This document shows positions 8,658 through 17,547 of a stretch of 64,000 nucleotides of DNA, piece by piece. Where the stretch lies: contig QKEL01000008.1 of assembly GCA_003252395.1 (NCBI GenBank), positions 310,001 to 374,000 of the forward strand. Direction: 5' to 3'. Below the pieces are notes generated by a model that saw nothing but the letters and a program-made list of their open reading frames with translations, ran no database searches and was not told the origin of the DNA. The position numbers and the translations under genes are program-made. This DNA is from Spirochaetales bacterium (GTDB taxonomy: Bacteria > Spirochaetota > Spirochaetia > Treponematales > Treponemataceae). How positions within the stretch are numbered: position 1 is the stretch's first letter; each line of letters begins with the position of its first letter.

Positions 8658-10007
8658 CTATTCCGTTCTCCGGTCCTCCACCCGCTTGGCCTTTCCCTCG
8701 GAGATAGGGAGGGAACCGGGCTGCTTGATCTCCACCGCGGGCTTGATCGTGATCAGGGCGGCGAGCTCGTCGCGCAATCGCTCGCGCAGGGCGTTGATCA
8801 CCCGCGCGTCGTCGGCGAAGAGCTCGGCGGTAATTTCCACCTGCACGGTCAAGCGGTCCAGAACCCCGTCCTTTTCCACGATAATGAACCAGTTAGCCCC
8901 CACGCCCTTGGTGCGCAGGAGCACTTCCTCGATTTGGCTCGGGAACACGTTCACCCCGTTGATAATCAGCATGTCGTCGGTACGGCCCGTGAAACGGGCG
9001 AGGCGGCGATGGGTGCGGCCGCACTTGCACGGCCCCGGGATAAACCGGGTCAGGTCGCGGGTGCGGTACCGGAGCAGGGGCATGGCGTCGCGGCACAGGA
9101 TGGTTACCACCAGCTCCCCGACCTCCCCCTCGCGTACCGGCTCAAAGGTTTCGGGGTCGAGAATTTCCAGGATATACCGGTCTTCCCAGGCGTGCATGCC
9201 CTCGCGGAACACGCATTCGAAGGCGACCCCCGGCCCGTTGAGCTCGCTCATGCCGTAACAGTTGTACACCTCGATCCCGAGCTTTTCCTCGATCTTCCGC
9301 CGGAGCTCCTCGGAATGGGGTTCCGCGCCGGTAACGGCCATGCGGAGCCGAATGTCGTTCCGGTCGATCCCGCCCTCCTCTATCGCCTTGTGCAGGTGAA
9401 GGAGATAGCTCGGCGTGGCGTGGATCATGGTGGTGCCGAAGTCCTGCATAAATTTTAGCTGGCGGATCGTGTTCCCCGAGCTGGTGGGAATGACCATGGC
9501 GCCGAGGAGTTCCGCCCCGTAATGGAAGCAAAGGCCCCCGGTAAAAAGGCCGTAGGTCATCATGTTTTGCACCACGTCGTCGCTGGTGCCCCCCGCGGCG
9601 GTCAGGCAGCGGGCCATGGTATCGCTCGCGAGGTCAAGGTCTTTCTGGGTTAGGTAAATGACGGTCGGGGTCCCGGTAGTGCCCGAGGACGCGTGAACGC
9701 GCACCACGTCTTTCCTGGGCACCGCGAGAAGGCCGAACGGATAGGCTTCGCGGAGGTCGCCCTTCGCGGTGAAGGGAATCTTGCGAATGTCGGCAAGGGT
9801 TTCGATATCGTCGGACGAGCGTATTCCCGCCCCTTCGAGCCGTTCCCGGTAGAAGGGGGTTTTAAGGGCGTGATCCACCTGGCGCTTAAGGCCTTCGAGC
9901 TGGATCGCCTCTATGGTTTCCCGCGAGGCGGTTTCCACCGGACGGTCACGGAAGGGGATATTCCTGCGCGCCTTATCGGAACCTGAAACCGTCGCGGGGC
10001 CGCTCAT
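8658..10007 (-). CDS. paaK: phenylacetate/arylacetate-CoA ligase, copy 2
   Basis: 449 residues, PaaK branch of the ANL superfamily. [27 protein letters not shown] and the C-terminal GKAKRV are present, so all steps of adenylation and thioesterification look intact. It is the last gene of the iorA-pepF-iorB-paaK2 operon and overlaps iorB by 4 nt (ATGA). IorAB yields arylacetyl-CoA from arylpyruvates; a co-expressed ligase may exchange CoA or conserve energy from it. It is clearly diverged from copy 1, so the two may differ in substrate or direction. Confidence 0.93.
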   Translation of the reverse strand: MSGPATVSGSDKARRNIPFRDRPVETASRETIEAIQLEGLKRQVDHALKTPFYRERLEGAGIRSSDDIETLADIRKIPFTAKGDLREAYPFGLLAVPRKDVVRVHASSGTTGTPTVIYLTQKDLDLASDTMARCLTAAGGTSDDVVQNMMTYGLFTGGLCFHYGAELLGAMVIPTSSGNTIRQLKFMQDFGTTMIHATPSYLLHLHKAIEEGGIDRNDIRLRMAVTGAEPHSEELRRKIEEKLGIEVYNCYGMSELNGPGVAFECVFREGMHAWEDRYILEILDPETFEPVREGEVGELVVTILCRDAMPLLRYRTRDLTRFIPGPCKCGRTHRRLARFTGRTDDMLIINGVNVFPSQIEEVLLRTKGVGANWFIIVEKDGVLDRLTVQVEITAELFADDARVINALRERLRDELAALITIKPAVEIKQPGSLPISEGKAKRVEDRRTE

Positions 10008-10588
10008 TTAACCGCCTCCCGGGAGGCCGCGCGGCCCAGGGCCAGCGCCTTAAGATTGATATCCACCAATCGGGCGTCCTTTTTGCCGAAAAGGCTGCGA
10101 ACGCTCGCTTCCACGGTTTCCGGCTTCACGGGAAGGGAGCTCAGGGCGGCGCCCACGAGCACCATGTTCACCGATTTCAGGTTGCCGGCCTCCTTCGCGA
10201 GGGCCTCGCTTTCCACCACGAGGCTCCTCGGCAGGCGGCGGATCGCCTCGAGAATCCCGGACAGTTCCGGGTATTCGGGAATATTGACGAAGGGTTCGGC
10301 CGCGGTCACCACCACGCCGTCGGCTTTCAGGAACGAAAGGTAGCGCAGGCTTTCCACGGGTTCCATGGCGAGGATCATGTCCGCGCCGCCCGAGGGGATC
10401 AGGTCGGAAACGATGGGCCGGTCGGCTATGCGCAGATGGGCCTGCACGCCGCCGCCCCGCTGGCTCATCCCGTGAACCTCGGACTGGCGCACCTCAAAGC
10501 CGTCTTCCATGGCCGCCCCCGCGATGATCGTGGCGATGGACAACACTCCCTGTCCGCCCACGCCGGCAAGTATAATATCGTACGTCAT
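10004..10588 (-). CDS. iorB: indolepyruvate:ferredoxin oxidoreductase, beta subunit
   Basis: 194 residues from the ATG at 10588 with GGAG 8 nt upstream; the family is about 190-200 residues. The N-terminus TYDIILAGVGGQGVLS and the SEVHGMSQRGG motif are diagnostic of the gamma-type domain of 2-oxoacid:ferredoxin oxidoreductases. With IorA it oxidatively decarboxylates indolepyruvate and other arylpyruvates to aryl-acetyl-CoA, reducing ferredoxin. It overlaps the peptidase gene by ATGA at its start and paaK2 by ATGA at its end. The frame extending to 10951 is rejected because it would lie inside the peptidase gene. Confidence 0.94.
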   Translation of the reverse strand: MTYDIILAGVGGQGVLSIATIIAGAAMEDGFEVRQSEVHGMSQRGGGVQAHLRIADRPIVSDLIPSGGADMILAMEPVESLRYLSFLKADGVVVTAAEPFVNIPEYPELSGILEAIRRLPRSLVVESEALAKEAGNLKSVNMVLVGAALSSLPVKPETVEASVRSLFGKKDARLVDINLKALALGRAASREAVK

Positions 10589-12393
10589 TTGGTTTTCTCC
10601 TCCACGATTTTCACGAATCCGTCGATCTCGTCCATGAACAGGGCCACGCCGCCACGCCAGAAATCGGGGTCCTCTATGTCGAAGCCCGCCTTGGCCGTCA
10701 GGGCCACCGCGTCCATCCTCCCGGTCTCCAGGAGAAGGGCTTCGTACGACCGCGCGAAACCGGGCCCCTCGGCCTGATAGCGCGCGTATAAGGCCATGCC
10801 GAAAAGCTGGCCGAAGGCGTAGGGAAAGTTGTAAAAATCGAGGCCGTAATTGTAATAATGGGGCTTCACGAGCCACATATACGGATGGTAGCCGTCGCCG
10901 CCGAGCCCGTCGCCGTAGGTCGCCCTTTGGGCGGCGAGCATCTTCTCGCACAGTTCCGCGGCGGGGAGTTCCGCCTTGCTCCGGGTCTCGAACACCGAGC
11001 GCTCGAAATAAAAGCGCGAAAGGATATCCACGAGGATCTGGCAGCCGTCCTGCAAATGGGTCTCCAGCAGGCCGAGCCGCTGGTCGTCGGTGGCCTTACC
11101 GAGTACCGAATGGAATACGATGGTCTCGGCGAAAATGGAGGCGGTTTCGGCCAGTGTCATGGGATAATCCTGATGGAGCGGGCTTTCGTCCTTTAAAACG
11201 TCTGAGTGAAAGGCGTGGCCGAGTTCGTGGGCCACGGTGGAAACCGTGTTAAAGCTCCCGTCGAAATTGCACAGAACCCGGGTTTCCTTCACCGCCGGCA
11301 TGTCGGTGCAATAGGCGCCGCCCACCTTTCCCGCGCGGGGTTCCGCGTCTATCCACCGCTCGGCGAAGGCCTTTCGCGCGAAGTCCCCGAGGCGTTTCGA
11401 GAAGGAATCGAAATTGTCGATGACGGTCCGCTCCACCTCCTCCCAGGTATAGACGGGGAAGTCGGAACCGACCGGCGCGAAAAGATCGTAAAACTTCAGG
11501 TCGGAAAGCCCCATGAGCCGCGCCTTAGCCTTGAGGTAGCGGCGCCACTGGGGGAGCGATTCCTCCATGGCCCCGATGAGCGCGTTCAGGGCCTTCTCCG
11601 AAAGGCGTCCCTGGGCGGCGGCCTTGTCGAGATCCATCGGCCAGCCCCTGCGGGTATTCATGGTATGATTCGCGCCCTTAATGCCGTTGATGCAAGCCGC
11701 CACGGGCAGCTCGATGCTCCGGCAGCACTCGATTTCCTTATTGAACGCCTTTTCCCGTACCCCGCGGTCCGCGTCGTAGGCAAGGCTCCGAAGCTCGACG
11801 AGGGTCTTCCGCTCTCCGGTCGCCTCGTCCCAAACGCAGGAAGCCGTGGAAGTCAGTTGTTCCTGCAGACGCCCCCAGGCGTCCGCCCCGGAGCGGGCAA
11901 GATCGGCCGCGAGGTCTTCCTCGGACGGAGAAAGCTGCTTTTTTTGCCAGAACAGGGCGTCTTCGAGGCGGAAGGAAAACTTCGAGATTTCCGGATCCGA
12001 GGCGGCAAGGGCGCGCGTTTCCCTTTCCCGGGCGGCCAGCGCGTTCGAAAAGAGCACCGACGCCTTCGCCAACGGAAGCGCGATTTCCTCAACCGAGTTC
12101 ACTTCGGCCATGGCGCGCGCGTCGCCGGTATTGGTGGTGTACACGGCGCCGCAATACGAGCCGAGGGTACGCGAGAGGGTCGCTATTTCCTCCTCGAGGG
12201 CAAGGGCGGTTTTCAGCCAGGGGGCGAAACCCGCGGAATCCTTAATCGAGGGGGCCTGGTCGAGATGGGAGAGATAGTCCGACGCGAGCCGTCCGAGACC
12301 GGTTTTCGCGCTAAGATACGCGGGGTCGTCAAAACCGCGGTACACCGAGTCCAGGCTCCAGCGGGGAGGTTTTTTTTCGTTGACTGAAGCCAT
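10585..12393 (-). CDS. pepF: M3-family oligoendopeptidase F-like metallopeptidase
   Basis: 602 residues, full length for the M3B/PepF group. The zinc motif is VAHELGHAFHSD near residue 388, with the third ligand in LAETASIFAE, and the C-terminal substrate region contains GDGYHPYMWLVKPHYY. It should hydrolyse short peptides in the cytoplasm. Unusually, the gene is inserted between iorA and iorB: it starts 2 nt after the iorA stop and its stop overlaps the iorB start by ATGA. This suggests coupling of peptide breakdown to aromatic amino acid fermentation (inference). Confidence 0.93.
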   Translation of the reverse strand: MASVNEKKPPRWSLDSVYRGFDDPAYLSAKTGLGRLASDYLSHLDQAPSIKDSAGFAPWLKTALALEEEIATLSRTLGSYCGAVYTTNTGDARAMAEVNSVEEIALPLAKASVLFSNALAARERETRALAASDPEISKFSFRLEDALFWQKKQLSPSEEDLAADLARSGADAWGRLQEQLTSTASCVWDEATGERKTLVELRSLAYDADRGVREKAFNKEIECCRSIELPVAACINGIKGANHTMNTRRGWPMDLDKAAAQGRLSEKALNALIGAMEESLPQWRRYLKAKARLMGLSDLKFYDLFAPVGSDFPVYTWEEVERTVIDNFDSFSKRLGDFARKAFAERWIDAEPRAGKVGGAYCTDMPAVKETRVLCNFDGSFNTVSTVAHELGHAFHSDVLKDESPLHQDYPMTLAETASIFAETIVFHSVLGKATDDQRLGLLETHLQDGCQILVDILSRFYFERSVFETRSKAELPAAELCEKMLAAQRATYGDGLGGDGYHPYMWLVKPHYYNYGLDFYNFPYAFGQLFGMALYARYQAEGPGFARSYEALLLETGRMDAVALTAKAGFDIEDPDFWRGGVALFMDEIDGFVKIVEEKTK

Positions 12394-12395
12394 GC

Positions 12396-14078
12396 TCAGC
12401 GCGCTCCCCCGTCTTCAGCGGAACGGGCCGCCTTGTTCGCGGCGCTTTTCTTGCGAAGCCGCACCGCCTCAAGGCATTCACGGACGAAAATCACCACCGA
12501 AACGCCGCGGTACTCGGCTTCTTCCATGAGAATCTTCGCGTTTTCTTCCACCTTGCCGGGCAGGGCCTCGATAACGCGAACGTGCTCCCGCTCCACCCCG
12601 ATCCCGAGAATGGCGGATTCGAGCTGGCTGGAAGGAAGCATGGTCGGCTGGCAGCCGGTCATGGCGACGATTGAATTGTCCAAGACGATGATCGTCACCG
12701 GGGTTTTGGACGAAACCGCGTCCACCAAGCCGGTGAGGCCCGAGTGCAGGAAGGTCGAATCGCCGATGACGCCGAAGGTATATTTGTACCCGGCGTCGGC
12801 GGCTCCCCGCGCCATGCCGATGGAGGCGCCCATGCACACGATGGTTTCCACCGCCTTGAGGGGGGCCACCGCGCCCAGGGCGTAGCAGCCGATATCGGCG
12901 GCGACCACGGTCGAAACCTTCCCCTCTTTTTCGTTCAGCCGGTTCACGGCGATATTCAGGGATGAATAGGAATCGTGATGCGGACAGCCCTTGCACAGTT
13001 GCGGCGGCCGGGACGGAAGCTCGGGCGCGGAAACGCCTGAGAGCGCCGACGACCGGGGCGGGAGCCCCAGCGCGAGCCGGACGTTGTCGGGGTTGAGTTC
13101 CCCCGCGCGGGGCAAACGGCCGTCGAATTTTCCGGCGATCTTATTCTTTCCGGGGATAATGCCGCGCAGCTGCCTTTCAAGGAAGGGCATGCCCTCCTCT
13201 ATCACGAGGATGGTTTCGGCGTGATCGGCTACCTTCCGGATCAGGTCGGCCGGCAAGGGCAGGCAGGCCACGTGCAGCGTCGTGGGTAAGCCGGCGGCTC
13301 CGCAGGCCGCGCGGTAGTCCGCGAGGTTTTCCTCGAAGTAATTGCGGCCCAGGCCGCTGGTGATAATCGCGAGGTCCTTCCGGGCGGGGTTCACGCTCAG
13401 GGCGTTTCGGCCCCAAGAAGAGGACCATTCGGTCATGGGGAGCTGCTTTTCTATGAGTTTCGCGTAGTTTTTCCGCGCCAGGGCGGGAAGCAGCATCCAG
13501 TCCGCGGGAGCGCCCTTTTCCAGGCCGTTTTCCGCCCGCGGGCTTTCCCCGACACGAACCACGGCCCGGGAATGGGCAAGTCGCGTTACCATCCTCAAAA
13601 TCACGGGCACGCGGAACCGTTCGGAAAGCTCGAAGGCCTCGCCCACCATCTCGTAGGCTTCCTGTTGGTTTACCGGTTCCAGGAGGGGGATCATGGCGAA
13701 ATCGGCGTAAAACCGGGTGTCCTGCTCGCCCTGGCTCGAATGCATCGAGGGATCGTCCGCGACCACGCACACGAGGCCGCCCGATATCTGGCACAGGGCG
13801 GAATTCATGAAGGGGTCGGCGGCCACGTTGAGGCCTACGTGCTTCATCGTCACGATGGAGCGCCGGCCGGCGAAGGAAACGCCGAGTGCCGATTCGTACG
13901 CGGTCTTTTCGTTGGCGCACCAGCGGGCTACGGGACCGTCGCCCGTCTCGAAGGCATCAACGAGATATTCCATTATTTCGGTGGAAGGGGTGCCCGGATA
14001 GCCGAAACAGCCGGAAACGCCGGCATGTATGGCCCCGAGGGCTATGGCCTCGTCGCCGAGGAGTACCATGTCTTTCAT
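12396..14078 (-). CDS. iorA: indolepyruvate:ferredoxin oxidoreductase, alpha subunit, without C-terminal ferredoxin domain
   Basis: 560 residues. The order matches IorA: pyrimidine-binding domain (GYPGTPSTEI, NEKTAYE), a transketolase-C-like domain, then the TPP domain with CKGCPHH, DIGCYALG and GDSTFLHSGLTGL. Typical IorA proteins of 590-640 residues end in a two-[4Fe-4S] ferredoxin domain; here the protein stops after VRECLEAVRLRKK plus a short polar tail and shows no CxxCxxC clusters. It is the first gene of a four-gene operon with a strong promoter and a 100-nt-plus leader. Electron transfer therefore needs a separate ferredoxin domain protein not seen in this window. Confidence 0.94.
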   Translation of the reverse strand: MKDMVLLGDEAIALGAIHAGVSGCFGYPGTPSTEIMEYLVDAFETGDGPVARWCANEKTAYESALGVSFAGRRSIVTMKHVGLNVAADPFMNSALCQISGGLVCVVADDPSMHSSQGEQDTRFYADFAMIPLLEPVNQQEAYEMVGEAFELSERFRVPVILRMVTRLAHSRAVVRVGESPRAENGLEKGAPADWMLLPALARKNYAKLIEKQLPMTEWSSSWGRNALSVNPARKDLAIITSGLGRNYFEENLADYRAACGAAGLPTTLHVACLPLPADLIRKVADHAETILVIEEGMPFLERQLRGIIPGKNKIAGKFDGRLPRAGELNPDNVRLALGLPPRSSALSGVSAPELPSRPPQLCKGCPHHDSYSSLNIAVNRLNEKEGKVSTVVAADIGCYALGAVAPLKAVETIVCMGASIGMARGAADAGYKYTFGVIGDSTFLHSGLTGLVDAVSSKTPVTIIVLDNSIVAMTGCQPTMLPSSQLESAILGIGVEREHVRVIEALPGKVEENAKILMEEAEYRGVSVVIFVRECLEAVRLRKKSAANKAARSAEDGGAR

Positions 14079-14145
14079 GTTGCTAAACTCCGGAAAGGGA
14101 AGGTACGCGGAAGCGCCCTGCGGCGCGCCGCGGCGTTACGGTTCG

Positions 14146-14167
14146 CGCGGGGGCAGATCGCCCCGCG
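14146..14167 (-). other. GC hairpin in iorA leader
   Basis: Perfect 7-bp stem CGCGGGG/CCCCGCG with an 8-nt loop inside the predicted 5' leader of iorA. No T-run follows, so it is not an intrinsic terminator; it could stabilise the mRNA or be part of a leader control device. Confidence 0.45.
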
Positions 14168-14188
14168 GGTGAACCGGAACCGGAGTTC

Positions 14189-14217
14189 AGTATAACCCGG
14201 ATCGGGTCTCTTGTGAA
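14189..14217 (-). promoter_or_regulatory. sigma70 promoter of iorA operon
   Basis: Minus strand: -35 TTCACA (14212-14217), 17-nt spacer, -10 TATACT (14189-14194). The start codon is 110 nt further downstream, giving one of the few long leaders in this part of the window. Confidence 0.7.
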
Positions 14218-14225
14218 ACTGAATT

Positions 14226-15344
14226 CTAGAGGTTGTAGTATAGTTTAAGGGGAAGAAGGTTGCCGGCCACGGCGTCGCGGGCCGCGGATACCGCGGCAGC
14301 CTCGGTTTTTCCGGTGGCGGTAGCCTCGCAGCGCCCGCTCCAGGTTTTCTCCCCGGTCTTAAAATCCCATACCGCGGCATCGGTGGCTACCGTCGCGGTC
14401 CATGCCCCCGAATCGTCTTTGGAGACCGAAACCACGCGCGTGGTGCCGTAAATCAAGCGGTCCACCGCGCTTCCGAACAGCTTTTTCGCCGCCGCGATAA
14501 GGGCGGTTTCGTCGCCGGAAGCGAGCTGGGACTGAAAGTCCGCCATGCCGATGCGGGTAAAGCCCATCCGTACCAGGGGTTTCAGGCAGGCCGTCGCGGT
14601 TAGGCCCATGCCGGTCAGGGGCTTGTCGTTTGAACCGTAATCAAGGAAGGAGATACTGGTGGGAACCGCCTTATTGAGGGTGCCCGCGAGATAGGGAATG
14701 GCCGCGTACCGCTCGTCGGTGGCGTTTTTGAGGGCCTCGCCCAGAAGCGCGTCGGCCGATCGATAGGCCACGAAGAAACGGACCGCGGCCTCGGCGGAGC
14801 GGGAAGGCGGCGGGGCTTCGTAGGAGACCAAACCGTCCTCGCCGCTCACGGCTTCGATCTCCGTGACGGAAACGCGGCCGGACTCGTCAAAGGAAGGAGC
14901 TTCTATCCTGACGGGAACGCCCCGCAACGGCTCGCCAGAGGCGCCGGACACGAGGACCTCGAATTTTTTCTTGAACGCCTTTTTAGCAGCGGTCGCCTCG
15001 GGGGAGGAAACGGGCGTTACGGAAATTGTGGCCACCGCCGCGGCGATTTTCGAGCGGGCCAGGGTCATATCGTTGATCGCCTGGTCCGAGAGGGGACCGG
15101 CGGCGGCTTCGTACCGGGCGATCGCGCCGGCTATATCGCCGGCAACGAGTTTCGCCTCCACCTCGTTCGCGATCGCCGGTGAAACCGGGACCGGGGCCGC
15201 GGCGGGCTGGGCCTTTTTCCCGGCGCCGGTCTTAGCGCCGTCTTTGGATCCGTCTTTGGAACCGCCGAACGATGCCGCTGGCACCGACATGCAAGCTGAA
15301 CAAAGAAGAAAACCCGCCAGGGTAAGCGTAAAAATACGTTTCAT
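14226..15344 (-). CDS. hypothetical secreted lipoprotein
   Basis: 372 residues from the ATG at 15344 (GAGG 10 nt upstream; an ATG 9 nt earlier is too close to that SD). Signal peptide with a loose spirochaete-type lipobox, CSAC (Cys 18), then a Gly/Ser/Lys/Asp-rich linker (SKDGSKDG) and a Lys/Ala/Pro stretch. Residues about 50-100 look helical; a beta domain from about 105 (FEVLVSGASGEPLRGVPVRIE) resembles an Ig-like or carboxypeptidase-regulatory-like fold. The C-terminal part (from about 250) may be a separate alpha/beta domain. No family assigned. It stands alone, divergent from alr. Confidence 0.82.
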   Translation of the reverse strand: MKRIFTLTLAGFLLCSACMSVPAASFGGSKDGSKDGAKTGAGKKAQPAAAPVPVSPAIANEVEAKLVAGDIAGAIARYEAAAGPLSDQAINDMTLARSKIAAAVATISVTPVSSPEATAAKKAFKKKFEVLVSGASGEPLRGVPVRIEAPSFDESGRVSVTEIEAVSGEDGLVSYEAPPPSRSAEAAVRFFVAYRSADALLGEALKNATDERYAAIPYLAGTLNKAVPTSISFLDYGSNDKPLTGMGLTATACLKPLVRMGFTRIGMADFQSQLASGDETALIAAAKKLFGSAVDRLIYGTTRVVSVSKDDSGAWTATVATDAAVWDFKTGEKTWSGRCEATATGKTEAAAVSAARDAVAGNLLPLKLYYNL

Positions 15345-15446
15345 GCCGTTCATACCTCGAAAGTTTTTTATTCGCAGTACTCATGCTATCACATCGCTAC
15401 AGTACAATCATATAATAATGGAGATTTTTTACATTCAACGCGGTTC

Positions 15447-15475
15447 TTGCGAAGAACCATGCCGAAGAGTACAAT
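15447..15475 (+). promoter_or_regulatory. leaderless promoter of alr
   Basis: -35 TTGCGA (15447-15452), 17-nt spacer, -10 TACAAT (15470-15475), then only ACCCC before the ATG at 15481. Transcription must start at or next to the start codon; no SD is possible. Confidence 0.7.
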
Positions 15476-15480
15476 ACCCC

Positions 15481-16617
15481 ATGCGCGCAACGAGAGCAAT
15501 CATACACCTTAAGAATTTACAGAGCAATATCGCCGCCATCCGCGGAAACCTTACGCCGGGAACCCGGCTTTGCATACCCGTAAAGGCCGACGCCTACGGT
15601 CACGGCGCGGTCCGGGTAGCCGTGGCGGCCATCAGGGCAGGGGCTACTCATTTGGCGGTCGCCTCGGTTCAGGAGGGCATAGACCTTCGGGAGGCGGGCA
15701 TCGTCGCGCCCATCCTTTCCCTGAGCCTCCCCATCCCCGAAGAGGTGCCCTCCATCATCGAGCATGAGCTGACGCCCCTGGTCGTGGACGAGGAATTCAT
15801 CGAGGAGCTGGCGCGAATCGCCAAGGGCATGGGAAGGACCGTTCCCGTGCACCTCAAGATCGACACGGGCATGAACCGTATCGGCTGCGCCCCCGAATCC
15901 GCGGTGGAATTGGCGAAACTGATCGCCCGACACCGAAACCTCGAATTGGCCGGCACCGCGACCCATCTTTCCGTCGCGGATTCCGTCGACCCGGGCGATA
16001 TAGAATACACCCGGTCCCAATTGGGCAAATTCGACGCCTCCATCGAGGCGATGAGAAAGGAAGGCATCGATCCGGGTATCGTCCACGCGGCCAATTCGGG
16101 CGCCATCGTACAATTTCCCGAATCGCACTACGATATGGTGCGGCCGGGCATCCTGACCTACGGTTACGCTCCCTCCGCCGACCTCGCGGAACGCGTATCG
16201 GTGCGTCCGGTCATGGAACTGGAAACCCGCGTGGTCGCCATGAAGAAGATCATGGCCGGCGACTCGGTTTCCTACGGCAGGACCTGGACGGCCAAAGAGG
16301 ATACCTGGATCGGCACCTTACCCATAGGCTATGCCGACGGCCTGGTTCGTTCGCTCTCCCCCGGACTGAAAATCAGGATCGGCGACGGGCTCTTCCCCAT
16401 CGTCGGACGGATATGCATGGATCAATGCATGGTGGACCTGGGACCCGACCCCTGGGTACAGCGCTGGGACCGGGCGGTGATATTCGGCCCGGCGGACGTG
16501 GGGAGCGGCCCCACGGCCGAAACCGTCGCGGACTTGCTGGGAACCATTCCCTACGAAATTACCTGCGGCATCAATAAAAGGGTTCCGCGGGTGTACGACG
16601 GGGAAGACGCGCGGTGA
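15481..16617 (+). CDS. alr: alanine racemase
   Basis: 378 residues, the normal length. PLP-dependent enzyme that interconverts L- and D-alanine for peptidoglycan. The PLP lysine lies in PVKADAYGHG near residue 35, the catalytic Tyr region is SYGRTWTA, and GRICMDQCMVDLG is the conserved C-terminal motif. The start at 15481 is fixed by the promoter, which ends 5 nt before the ATG; the long upstream frame from 14863 crosses the divergent lipoprotein gene and is not real. It converges with the mutarotase-like gene with a 16-nt gap. Confidence 0.96.
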   Translation: MRATRAIIHLKNLQSNIAAIRGNLTPGTRLCIPVKADAYGHGAVRVAVAAIRAGATHLAVASVQEGIDLREAGIVAPILSLSLPIPEEVPSIIEHELTPLVVDEEFIEELARIAKGMGRTVPVHLKIDTGMNRIGCAPESAVELAKLIARHRNLELAGTATHLSVADSVDPGDIEYTRSQLGKFDASIEAMRKEGIDPGIVHAANSGAIVQFPESHYDMVRPGILTYGYAPSADLAERVSVRPVMELETRVVAMKKIMAGDSVSYGRTWTAKEDTWIGTLPIGYADGLVRSLSPGLKIRIGDGLFPIVGRICMDQCMVDLGPDPWVQRWDRAVIFGPADVGSGPTAETVADLLGTIPYEITCGINKRVPRVYDGEDAR

Positions 16618-16633
16618 GCGGGGCCCTCGCCGG

Positions 16634-17542
16634 CTACCGGCCCTTGCCCGCCTCGAACCCGTATCGGCGTTCCCAACTCAGGATATTCCCGGCCTCGACC
16701 GAGAAGGAATAAAACACCTCGGGGCTTATAACGCCGCCATGGCCCCATATATTCATTCCCGAGGGTAAAAAGGAACCCGTTTCGCTCACGGAGAGCGCGC
16801 GCCGCTCGTCGGTGAGTTTCCACCGCGCGGCAAGCCCGTTTTCTTCCCGAATGCCGTTAGTGAGTCCCCCGAGAAAAAACACCCGCCGCACGGGACCGTT
16901 AAAGCCGATCTCGTCGCCGAACAGGTTGAGCGCGCCCTCGGGATCGACGAACTCGTCGAACCGCGAGCGGTCCGGGCACCAGGGCAGCGACAGGCGGTAG
17001 CGCGGACCGAGCCTCGCGCCGCCTATCCGCAGGAAATTATGGACGTATTCCTCCGTCGCGAGCGCCTTTTCCCCCGTGTTTTCCAGGGTATACCGAACGG
17101 TAAACCCGTCGTCCTCCAGGGCAATTTCCTTCGAGTATTCGTACCCCCACCCGTTTCTCGCGCCGGAGGCGCAGGTAAACGAGATCCGGCCGTCCCCTAC
17201 CTCGGGCTCGCCGAATGAGAGGGGTTCCATTTCGTATTCGCCGAAAAAGCGATAGGGTTCCGCCGTTTTCTTCAGCCAGCCCACGCCGATCTTGGGAAAC
17301 CAATCCCCAACGGCGCATTGGTCATATCCGATACAGGTCTTGATGCCGAACTCGTTATGCAGGCCCCGGCCGAAACGGGCGCGGTTCCCGAGCGGAAAGG
17401 GCCGCTCATCGCCGAGGAATTCCACGCCCCTGAAGCGGGCGGAAACCACGGTTCCGTTCCGGTCGAACCGGCAGGCCCTATAGCGCTCCCCCGGGCCCTC
17501 GATCCGCAGGCTCACCGCGCCTTTTTTTAACGTGAACGCCAT
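16634..17542 (-). CDS. aldose 1-epimerase/galactose mutarotase-like protein
   Basis: 302 residues with the beta-rich pattern of the galactose-mutarotase-like fold: an early GRGLHNEFGI segment, FTVRYTLENTGEKAL in the middle and GMNIWGHGGVISPEVFYSFSV near the end. The catalytic His/Glu pair of true aldose epimerases is not obvious, so it may only bind sugars or act on an unusual one. It follows the DUF4954 gene by 5 nt, with GCGAGG inside that gene as SD, so the two form an operon and may share a carbohydrate substrate (inference). Confidence 0.75.
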   Translation of the reverse strand: MAFTLKKGAVSLRIEGPGERYRACRFDRNGTVVSARFRGVEFLGDERPFPLGNRARFGRGLHNEFGIKTCIGYDQCAVGDWFPKIGVGWLKKTAEPYRFFGEYEMEPLSFGEPEVGDGRISFTCASGARNGWGYEYSKEIALEDDGFTVRYTLENTGEKALATEEYVHNFLRIGGARLGPRYRLSLPWCPDRSRFDEFVDPEGALNLFGDEIGFNGPVRRVFFLGGLTNGIREENGLAARWKLTDERRALSVSETGSFLPSGMNIWGHGGVISPEVFYSFSVEAGNILSWERRYGFEAGKGR

Positions 17543-17547
17543 CTCAA

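Noticed and set aside
7902-9458. 518-codon plus-strand open frame
   Set aside because: Runs across the GNAT and paaK2 genes in antisense; no domain recognisable.
11206-12387. 393-codon plus-strand open frame
   Set aside because: Antisense shadow of the PepF-like peptidase gene.
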